Below the pieces are notes generated by a model. It was not told where the DNA came from. It saw only the letters and a program-made list of their open reading frames with translations, and searched no databases. The translations under genes and the position numbers were made by a program. Positions 1-6,277 of a stretch of 18,605 nt of DNA are shown one piece after another (the stretch's first letter is position 1; each line of letters opens with the position of its first letter). The DNA is from CAZBBC01 sp964489835 (GTDB taxonomy: Bacteria; Calditrichota; Calditrichia; JAJRVZ01), in the NCBI GenBank assembly GCA_964489835.1, contig CAZBBC010000093.1:1-18605 (forward strand). Reading direction: 5' to 3'.

Positions 1-712
1 TGATCCGGTTAATCACCAGTGTAAGGTATTTTTCTCCTTTTTCAGCCGTGGCCTTCGATGGATCTGCAGTTGCACAATGATCGTTTAATTTGTTAAATCT
101 GCGGCTTGTTTTCACCCATCCTTTCTTTAATGCCTCAAAGCGAAACGGCCGGACAGATATCTCGGCGGCATTATCCGATTCGACCAACTCCGGAAATATA
201 GCAAGAGCTACTGATGTTTCCATTTCTCCTGCATGGTCGTCCGGCATTTCAAAGATTGCATCATACTGGTCCAGTCCTGCTTTCCACCAGTCACACTGAA
301 ACAAGTGAACGCCTAAATCACATTGAATCTGTCTTATCAGTGGTGTAAAATCATTACCTCCATGTCCATTCAGGATGACAATTTTTTGAATACCATAATG
401 CCGAAGAGAGATGATGATTTCACCTACCATTGAGTCAAGCGTTTTCTGCGATATGTGTATGGCCATAGGAAAATCCATCAGATTACAGTCAATACCATAG
501 GGAATGGTTGGTAAACCAATCACTTTTTGTGTTTTCTCCCAGGCAATTTTACTGCATTGATCGGCAATGTATGATGTATGTAGCATATCCTGCCCTATAG
601 GCAGATGCCGGTTATGCGGCTCAATGGCTGCCGTGGGAATAACAGCCACTTCTGGTTTATTATCATAAAGACGCTGCATATTTGTTCTTGCCAGATTCCA
701 CTCGTTAATCAT
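1..712 (-). CDS. Creatininase-family amidohydrolase, 3' end cut by window edge
   Basis: My translation from the ATG at 712 gives 237 residues and remains open at the left edge, so the C-terminus is missing. Family members are metal-dependent hydrolases of amide or related C-N bonds (creatininase, FAPy deformylase, MftE); the exact substrate is not readable here. Visible signature: AAIEPHNRHLPIGQD at residues 28-42, giving the usual E31, H33 and D42 metal-ligand positions, then NGHGGN at 115-120 with H117, and HAGEMETS at 160-167. The common E-x-H-G motif is E-P-H-N here. The start is supported by GGGAG seven bases upstream of the ATG and by the usual short lead-in to the first metal motif. 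It is last in a minus-strand run after a DegT aminotransferase, with a decayed-looking coding remnant between them. Cytoplasmic: no signal peptide seen. Family assignment is confident, reaction is not. Confidence 0.88.
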   Translation of the reverse strand, partial: MINEWNLARTNMQRLYDNKPEVAVIPTAAIEPHNRHLPIGQDMLHTSYIADQCSKIAWEKTQKVIGLPTIPYGIDCNLMDFPMAIHISQKTLDSMVGEIIISLRHYGIQKIVILNGHGGNDFTPLIRQIQCDLGVHLFQCDWWKAGLDQYDAIFEMPDDHAGEMETSVALAIFPELVESDNAAEISVRPFRFEALKKGWVKTSRRFNKLNDHCATADPSKATAEKGEKYLTLVINRI

Positions 713-743
713 ATTTTTACTCCCATTCTGGATTTGTATGAAA

Positions 744-914
744 TCAACGCTGAGGTATAGCCAGAATATTATTTTCAATTGCTTTATAAAAATCATGCAT
801 TATTTTATCTCGTTTAAAATTATCCCAAATTATTATTTTACGTGTATTATTCGGTTGTTTAATCCGTTTTTTACCATCAACTTTGAAGCTGTAATTGTAT
901 CCGGCATTATTTTC
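744..914 (-). pseudogene. Coding-like remnant between aminotransferase and creatininase
   Basis: Between the two genes there is one open frame of 56 codons plus TGA that has no good start codon. It reads with protein-like composition, including YNYSFKVDGKKRIKQP and then HDFYKAIENN close to the end. The latter pattern resembles the C-terminal helix of Gfo/Idh/MocA oxidoreductases, where a phrase such as 'DFxxAIxxxxxP' is common, but the stretch is too short to be sure. It ends about 30 bases before the creatininase start, where an operon gene would be expected to end, and its upper end overlaps the aminotransferase stop. Most likely this is the 3' remnant of a deleted gene. The alternative is chance openness in AT-rich DNA. 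Confidence 0.35.
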
Positions 915-2103
915 TCACAGATTTAATGCTATTCACAAGATAATCCAATGCCTCTTCTGTTTGACGAGGATTAATAGGAAGAGTTACTAACTGTTCACCA
1001 AGTTTTTCAGCATTAGGAAATTGTCCTTTCTTGAATCCACGATTTTTGAATGCTGTTGTTAAGTGAAGGGGATTATAATGGAAGCCAATCTTGACACCGA
1101 ATTTATATAACATATCGTAAATGAAATCCACTTTTGTCATTCCAAACTCTTTTGGGTCAATCATAACGGGATAAAGATGGTAAACATGTTTAACATCCCC
1201 TATTACAGTAGGGAGTTTTAATCCTGAAACATCCTTTAAACCTTCTGTTAGGTAAGCAGCATTATCAATTCTGCGTTGATTTAACTTATCAATTTTCTTC
1301 AGCTGCTCAATGCCCACAGCCGCCTGGATATCGGTCATGCGGAAGTTGTAACCGAAATCGTCAAAATCCTGCCACCAGAATTTTTTCCCGACCGGGAATT
1401 TACTTTCATCTAGTTTGCAATATTTAGTGCTGACACCATGAACGCGGGTGCAATGCGATCGGTAAAGGGCTATTCTCTCAAATATATCCGGATTATCCGT
1501 GGTAATGATACCGCCCTCCCCGAGGGTGGACATATTTTTCTGCTCGTGGAAACTGAAACAGCCTGTGGTGCCAAAAGAGCCGGCCTTGCGTTGCTTGTAT
1601 TCGGCGCCGATTGCATGGCATGCATCTTCGACCACATGAAAACCATGGTTTTCCGATAGATTCATGATTGCATCCATGTCGCAACACTGGCCGTAGAGAT
1701 GCACCGGTATTACCGCCTTTGTATTGGATGTCAGTTTGTCTTCCAATTGATTCGGATCGATATTATATGTAACGGGATCGATATCAACAAAATCAACTTC
1801 AGCGCCAAGTGTTGCCGGCGCTGCAGCAGTGGCGATCCAGGTAATCGGTGTTGTTAAAACGCGGTCACCCGGTTTGATATCGAGCCCGATCATAGACAGG
1901 AATAAGGCGGCGGTACCATTACTAACCACGCGGGCATATTTAACGCCGCAATATTCGGCAAAATCCTTTTCGAATTGAATACAGGCATTGCCGCTGGTAG
2001 GCGCACCTTGATGCAGGATATCAAGAATAGCGCGCTCTTCTTCCTTGCCGTATTCGGTTCCAAATTTTATTTCCAACCCATGTTTTATTTTAGGACTGCT
2101 CAT
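907..2103 (-). CDS. DegT/DnrJ/EryC1/StrS family PLP-dependent aminotransferase
   Basis: This 398-residue protein is full length for the DegT/DnrJ/EryC1/StrS family (type I fold, usually 370-400 residues). Such enzymes transfer an amino group, normally from glutamate, to a keto-sugar (often nucleotide-linked) and are cytoplasmic. Visible: the substrate/cofactor segment SNGTAALFLS at 61-70, the PLP-contacting VVEDACHAIGA at 157-166 with D160, and FSFHEQKNMSTLGEGG around 183-198, where K189 is the expected Schiff-base lysine. The start is two bases after the stop of the dehydrogenase gene, with GGGA upstream, so the two are co-transcribed. Together with the neighbouring phosphohexomutase and RmlD-like reductase it suggests formation or interconversion of an amino sugar. 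Related members acting on non-sugar ketones cannot be excluded. Confidence 0.93.
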   Translation of the reverse strand: MSSPKIKHGLEIKFGTEYGKEEERAILDILHQGAPTSGNACIQFEKDFAEYCGVKYARVVSNGTAALFLSMIGLDIKPGDRVLTTPITWIATAAAPATLGAEVDFVDIDPVTYNIDPNQLEDKLTSNTKAVIPVHLYGQCCDMDAIMNLSENHGFHVVEDACHAIGAEYKQRKAGSFGTTGCFSFHEQKNMSTLGEGGIITTDNPDIFERIALYRSHCTRVHGVSTKYCKLDESKFPVGKKFWWQDFDDFGYNFRMTDIQAAVGIEQLKKIDKLNQRRIDNAAYLTEGLKDVSGLKLPTVIGDVKHVYHLYPVMIDPKEFGMTKVDFIYDMLYKFGVKIGFHYNPLHLTTAFKNRGFKKGQFPNAEKLGEQLVTLPINPRQTEEALDYLVNSIKSVRK

Positions 2104-2105
2104 TT

Positions 2106-3002
2106 TTATTTTTCCCTTTTAAAATTCAGTGTTAAATCCAATCCTTCCATTAACGAACACATTGGCGTTTTTAATAATTGACGGGCTTTTGAATTATCCA
2201 GTGAAGCATCATTGGGACGCGGCGCGCGACCGGGCATATTGTTAGAGTTGGTCGCATGGATTAAGCCGGCAGAATAACCCAACCGTTCTGAGATCCGCCG
2301 GGCCATGTCATAACGAGTCAGGCGGTCATTTCCCGAAAGATGAACTGTCCCGGTGAAATCATTTCCGGCTAATTCCACGAGAGCCTGACCGAGGGTAATT
2401 ATGTCAATAGGTGTACGTATTTCGTTTTCGGGGAACCTGACACTTTTACCGAGTTTCAATTTTTCTATTGTCCTTGCCAAAAAAGAGTTTCCACTTCCCA
2501 TAACAGGTAAGCCCATCACAAGTGAAAGACGCGTAACCACGCCATTATCCAGGGCTCTTACAATCTTTTCAGCTTTAACCTTTGTTTCTGCATAAAAATT
2601 AATTGGATTAGGAGAATCTTCTTCTGTGTACATTCCCTTTTCCCCATCAAAGACAGTATCAGTTGAACATACTATCATTTTGGCTCCATTCTCTTTGCAC
2701 AAAGCTGCCAGCGATTTCGTAACTCCTACATTTATTTTTTCTGCAACATCTTGATTATTCTGGCAAAAATCAATATCAGCCATGGCTGCAGTATGTATTA
2801 AAGCATCGGGATTTATTTTTTTATATAATTCTGTAAGCTTCTCAGTATCTAATAAATCCAGACTGTAATATTTAACTTTACCTTGTTCTTCGGGAATCTT
2901 AATTTTATCAATACTGTAGACATCCCAATCATCTTCTGCGTGAGCAATAACACTTCCCGCTACAAAACCACCGAAGCCTGTAATAAATAATCTCTTCTTC
3001 AT
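2106..3002 (-). CDS. RmlD-like extended short-chain dehydrogenase/reductase
   Basis: A 298-residue NAD(P)-binding enzyme resembling dTDP-4-dehydrorhamnose reductase (RmlD) and relatives that reduce or epimerise keto-sugars in the cytoplasm. The Rossmann nucleotide-binding motif TGFGGFVAG is at residues 8-16, with alanine where the third glycine of TGxxGxxG usually sits. The conserved HTAAMADIDFC stretch is at 70-80, STDTVFDG at 113-120 contains the catalytic Ser/Thr, and YAETK at 137-141 gives the Y-x-x-x-K pair (Y137, K141). Length fits RmlD (about 290-300). Its ATG overlaps the TGA of the transporter gene by four bases (ATGA), a translational-coupling arrangement. The rest of the rml pathway is absent from the window, so I give no gene symbol. 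The substrate is probably a (nucleotide) sugar; this is inferred. Confidence 0.88.
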   Translation of the reverse strand: MKKRLFITGFGGFVAGSVIAHAEDDWDVYSIDKIKIPEEQGKVKYYSLDLLDTEKLTELYKKINPDALIHTAAMADIDFCQNNQDVAEKINVGVTKSLAALCKENGAKMIVCSTDTVFDGEKGMYTEEDSPNPINFYAETKVKAEKIVRALDNGVVTRLSLVMGLPVMGSGNSFLARTIEKLKLGKSVRFPENEIRTPIDIITLGQALVELAGNDFTGTVHLSGNDRLTRYDMARRISERLGYSAGLIHATNSNNMPGRAPRPNDASLDNSKARQLLKTPMCSLMEGLDLTLNFKREK

Positions 3003-4294
3003 TTATTTTGCCTTTTTATTTTTCTTCTGATATTCCAATTGATAATGAAAGAAAAGACTACGAGGAGTATGCTCATGGTTAAGGCTAAATAATTCGTATT
3101 CTGCATACCAATTTCAACCGATTTCCCTCCCATAAGCCATCCAATTACTTCTTCCTGAATTATGGGTCCTATACTCCCAATTCCATTAACAATTGCCGCA
3201 ACAGCAACAGCATTTTTCTCACCGGCAACCTGCACCGATGCTGCGCCACATAACAAAGTATCCGGCCCATATAGCATAAACCCAACAAGTCCGAAACTTA
3301 ATGCAAGCATAAGAGGATCTTGGCCGTAACTGATTACTACTAAATACCCTGCGACTAGTCCAACTGACATAATAAGCACAATTTGTTCCCAACGACCTTT
3401 GAAAATTCGGTCTAAAGCAAAGCCGGCTAAAATAACACCCCCGAATCCGGCAATATCAAATATTGCAGAATAATAAGCAGCTTCGGCTTTATCAAAACCT
3501 TGAAGATTAAGAAAAGTGGGCAACCACGAATCTAAAGCATATCGTAAAAATTTAATTGCAAAATAACTCAGTCCCATCAACGGGATTATAGGATTGAGTA
3601 ATAGTCTGGTATACTTTTTAAAAGAGATACGATCTTCGACGGAAGCTTTAACTTCACGGTCATCCTCATCTTCGGCAGTTATAATCGGTTCAAGCCCAAC
3701 ATCTTCCGGTTTTGTTCTTTGCCAAAAATAGATGAGCCACCAAATTCCAAAGGCAACCATAGTAGCACCCCAAAATGCATATTGCCAGCCCCACATTGCC
3801 AGCAAATATCCACCCAACATTTTAACAACGATGTTCCCCACAAGATAATTCGTTGACCAAAATCCCATTATTGTACCGCGTTCTTTTTTCCGCAGCCAAT
3901 GTGCAATACCACCCACAGTACCAGGCCAACCGCTTGCCTGAACAAGTCCGTTAAAAAACATTAAAACCATGAATGTTGAGTAGGAATTTGTAAATCCGAA
4001 AATGATATTAATAATAATCGATATTCCCAGACCGCCAAGCAGAAGGATTCGAGGTCCCCACTTACGACCGATATAACTATTAATGAACATCCCCAACATG
4101 TACGCTATAAGATAGATTGTCCAAATGTGAGCAATACTATCAAGTCCTACACCAAAGCTTTCTGATAATGAAGTTTTGCTTATTGTAAAGACTTTACGTG
4201 TAAGATAGTAACCAGCATATCCAAAATATGTTGATATTATAACTTTCCAACGCCACAGGCTTTGCTCACGGGATAATCCGAAGTTAATTCCCAT
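2999..4294 (-). CDS. Organophosphate:phosphate antiporter (OPA) family MFS transporter
   Basis: This 431-residue polytopic protein with about 12 hydrophobic segments belongs to the GlpT/UhpT branch of the major facilitator superfamily, which exchanges glycerol-3-phosphate, hexose phosphates or similar for inorganic phosphate across the inner membrane. Two arginines known to form the phosphate site of E. coli GlpT have clear counterparts: R33 in FGYAGYYLTRK and R251 in KFLRYALDSWLPTFL. The loop GWPGTVGGIAHWLRKKERGT at 122-141 is also typical, and a charged acidic cytoplasmic loop (about 205-225) separates the two halves. The start has GGTGG five bases upstream. It lies 53 bases after the phosphohexomutase stop and overlaps the following dehydrogenase by four bases. 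Substrate is undecided: a sugar phosphate fits the mutase, glycerol-3-phosphate fits the nearby GDPD fragment. Confidence 0.92.
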   Translation of the reverse strand: MGINFGLSREQSLWRWKVIISTYFGYAGYYLTRKVFTISKTSLSESFGVGLDSIAHIWTIYLIAYMLGMFINSYIGRKWGPRILLLGGLGISIIINIIFGFTNSYSTFMVLMFFNGLVQASGWPGTVGGIAHWLRKKERGTIMGFWSTNYLVGNIVVKMLGGYLLAMWGWQYAFWGATMVAFGIWWLIYFWQRTKPEDVGLEPIITAEDEDDREVKASVEDRISFKKYTRLLLNPIIPLMGLSYFAIKFLRYALDSWLPTFLNLQGFDKAEAAYYSAIFDIAGFGGVILAGFALDRIFKGRWEQIVLIMSVGLVAGYLVVISYGQDPLMLALSFGLVGFMLYGPDTLLCGAASVQVAGEKNAVAVAAIVNGIGSIGPIIQEEVIGWLMGGKSVEIGMQNTNYLALTMSILLVVFSFIINWNIRRKIKRQNK

Positions 4295-4347
4295 TATGCC
4301 ACCATTTTTTTCTGTTATTGATAGACTATTTATTTTATAGAATTAGA

Positions 4348-5844
4348 TTAATCTATAACAATTCCATTAAATTGAGTTTCAAGAATATCTCTAACTGTAG
4401 TAACAATTTTTTCTCCAGGTTCTCTACCGGCACTAGAGATGTAACTCCGCACCACACCTTTTTCGTTTGTAGCAATTCTTACATATCCGGAATACCAATT
4501 TTCCGTTAAGGTTACACCGGAAGAATTTATTTGCACTCCTTTATAAATGACGGTTCCTTCCAAATCAATACCATCATTAGACTCTGAAGATATCGTTGCC
4601 TCATCATCCTTAAAATGCTCAATCAGCGATGCCATTGCATTATCTCTGATTTCATCGGAAGAGAATTCGTAGTTAAACTCGCCGCTTGTAAATACCTGTT
4701 CCTGCATTTCTCTTAACTCTTTAAGAATACTTTTCTGTTTCTTTACAGTATCCAGAAAAAGGAGAATTGTAAGTAGAGAATTTTCTCCTATTACTGAAAT
4801 TTTATCGAGAACAAGTTTGTGATAGAAGTGCCCGGATTCCTCGGCACCGATAAGGGCATTTATTGTGTTCATGTATCCTTTAATTTGTGAGTGACCATTA
4901 CGGAAAAGCACAGGCTCAACATTAAGTTCGCCCCATTTTTTAAGGGCTAGTGGATTTACCTTAGGATCATATAAGACTTTCGCGGTTGATGAATTAGACT
5001 TTGCAGTAAGTAATGTTTTCAAAATTGGAATCATAACAAAGCCCGCATTGAACAATCCGTGCTTATCACCAAATACAATTCTATCACCATCTCCATCAAC
5101 ACCAATAACAACATCAGCATTATTTCCCTTTGCCATTTCAATCGCCTTATCCATTTTATTCCGGCTTGTAGGATTTGGGGAGCCGGTCGGGAAATATCCG
5201 TTGGGAACAATCCGTTGCGGAATAACTTTAACACCTGCTTTTGTCAAGGCTTTTAACAATTCAGGTCCCGCAGAACCGTTTAAAGTATCAAGCACAACGG
5301 TTAGTCCATGTAAACTTCCTGCAGATACTTTAGCAGCATCCATTGTGTATTTAATATATTCTTCTACAGGATGTGTAATGATGATAAGTTCTCCACCTTC
5401 ATTATCTTTTAAAGTAAAATCTGAATGGTAAATTTCATGGATCTTTTTAAGACCGCCCAAAGGGCCGCAACTATAACCAATAGCTTGTACGGTTGGAACT
5501 GTAAACTTAACCCCAATATATTGTTGAGGATTATGGGAAGCTGTTACCGTCAGCCCCATCGTATTAGGATGTTTTAAAGTTGTGAGCATAGCCGTAAAAT
5601 AACTTAGCGGTGTACTGAACGAATCGAAACAAGCATAGACACGAAACCCCGCATTAACAGCTGTGTTAATAGCTATTTCCATCACTCGTGCACATCCAAG
5701 TCTGACATCCCTTGTAATATTAATGGTATCTATACCAAGCAATTGAGCATAGCCTAGTGTGGCTTCAAAAAGTCTTTTAACTTCATCATCATTAAATTCA
5801 TGCACTTCCCATCGGGCATCATAAATTTTAATTGGATCTTTCAT
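4348..5844 (-). CDS. Alpha-D-phosphohexomutase (phosphomannomutase/phosphoglucomutase)
   Basis: At 498 residues this is a complete member of the alpha-D-phosphohexomutase superfamily, which interconverts 1- and 6-phosphates of hexoses in the cytoplasm via a phosphoserine. All four functional loops are visible: TASHNP at 101-106 with catalytic S103; the Mg2+ loop DGDGD at 250-254; the sugar-specificity loop EESGH at 335-339; and a phosphate-binding loop SSAGREPGEK at 470-479, a variant of the common RxSGTEP. The EESGH form does not settle glucose versus mannose preference (AlgC-type dual enzymes have GEMSGH). No Shine-Dalgarno is seen: the upstream sequence is an A/T run. It follows a truncated GDPD gene and precedes an OPA transporter, which suggests that imported hexose phosphates are isomerised here. 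Mannose versus glucose specificity is unresolved. Confidence 0.92.
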   Translation of the reverse strand: MKDPIKIYDARWEVHEFNDDEVKRLFEATLGYAQLLGIDTINITRDVRLGCARVMEIAINTAVNAGFRVYACFDSFSTPLSYFTAMLTTLKHPNTMGLTVTASHNPQQYIGVKFTVPTVQAIGYSCGPLGGLKKIHEIYHSDFTLKDNEGGELIIITHPVEEYIKYTMDAAKVSAGSLHGLTVVLDTLNGSAGPELLKALTKAGVKVIPQRIVPNGYFPTGSPNPTSRNKMDKAIEMAKGNNADVVIGVDGDGDRIVFGDKHGLFNAGFVMIPILKTLLTAKSNSSTAKVLYDPKVNPLALKKWGELNVEPVLFRNGHSQIKGYMNTINALIGAEESGHFYHKLVLDKISVIGENSLLTILLFLDTVKKQKSILKELREMQEQVFTSGEFNYEFSSDEIRDNAMASLIEHFKDDEATISSESNDGIDLEGTVIYKGVQINSSGVTLTENWYSGYVRIATNEKGVVRSYISSAGREPGEKIVTTVRDILETQFNGIVID

Positions 5845-5858
5845 TTTTTTTTTAAAAT

Positions 5859-5927
5859 TTAAATAAACTGATTAATTATAGACTCGTACAATTCTTGTTT
5901 ACCGCTTATTTGTTTCAGTTCTTCAAG
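5859..5927 (-). pseudogene. Coding-like 22-codon tail in a frame shifted from the GDPD fragment
   Basis: After the GDPD fragment stops (TGA at 5917-5915), another frame continues without stop to TAA at 5861-5859. It reads as a convincing protein tail: LEELKQISGKQ, then ELYESIINQFI. If one base were added near 5927, the GDPD frame would read through as ALIAFLEELKQIS and continue to this later stop. It is therefore either the true C-terminus of the GDPD, separated by a one-base deletion or assembly error, or the remnant of a different deleted gene. The sequence at the junction is not a classical slippery heptamer, so programmed frameshifting is unlikely. Confidence 0.4.
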
Positions 5928-6277
5928 AACGCAATTAACGCTGCCGGCTGATCGGTTTGGATGTCGTCAGTTCCCCATTTTAGAATTTTTTTCCATTTAT
6001 CCACTGTTCCACTATCGTCATCAACAAAAACCATGACGTCTTTGGCATGCGCAGTTTTGACAAAGCTTTCGCTCAATTTTCCCATATCACTGGCCAGTAC
6101 ACGAGGGCGTATCTGTTCCACAACTTTGGATATATTCTTTTCCTGCCCCGGATCGGGCATTGGAACGCACTTGTAACAATTTCTCTTTACGTCTTTTATT
6201 GCATCCATGTATGAAGCCGGGATATACCAAATAATATCTCTTTTGGTTTTAAAACGTCTGGGAGCAAATGGTTCCAT
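5915..6277 (-). CDS. C-terminal fragment of a glycerophosphodiester phosphodiesterase
   Basis: The 120-residue product resembles only the C-terminal half of a GDPD (TIM-barrel enzyme that hydrolyses glycerophosphodiesters to glycerol-3-phosphate and an alcohol). The segment VKTAHAKDVMVFVDDD at 73-88 followed by GTDDIQTDQP at 102-111 matches the last strands of the barrel, where family members read 'G(V/A)DGIxTDxP'. The N-terminal part with the HRG histidine and the metal-binding glutamate/aspartate is missing, so enzyme activity is not expected; intact GDPDs are about 230-300 residues. I chose the ATG at 6277 because it overlaps the upstream TGA (TGATG) and has GGGG six bases before it. A TTG at 6289 in the same frame is possible, and an in-frame stop lies further upstream at 6332-6334. 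Likely a decayed gene still translated by coupling. Confidence 0.6.
   Translation of the reverse strand: MEPFAPRRFKTKRDIIWYIPASYMDAIKDVKRNCYKCVPMPDPGQEKNISKVVEQIRPRVLASDMGKLSESFVKTAHAKDVMVFVDDDSGTVDKWKKILKWGTDDIQTDQPAALIAFLKN

Noticed and set aside
833..907. 24-codon frame starting with TAATG overlap at the aminotransferase stop
   Set aside because: The overlap looks like coupling, but the frame ends quickly and a longer coding-like frame covers the same bases. No family is recognisable in the short product.
5048..5431. 127-codon plus-strand open frame
   Set aside because: Antisense to the phosphohexomutase metal-loop region, which has clear conserved motifs on the minus strand.
5915..5930. 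Programmed frameshift joining the GDPD fragment to its tail
   Set aside because: The junction has no X-XXY-YYZ slippery heptamer and no clear stimulatory hairpin, and the product would still lack the catalytic half.
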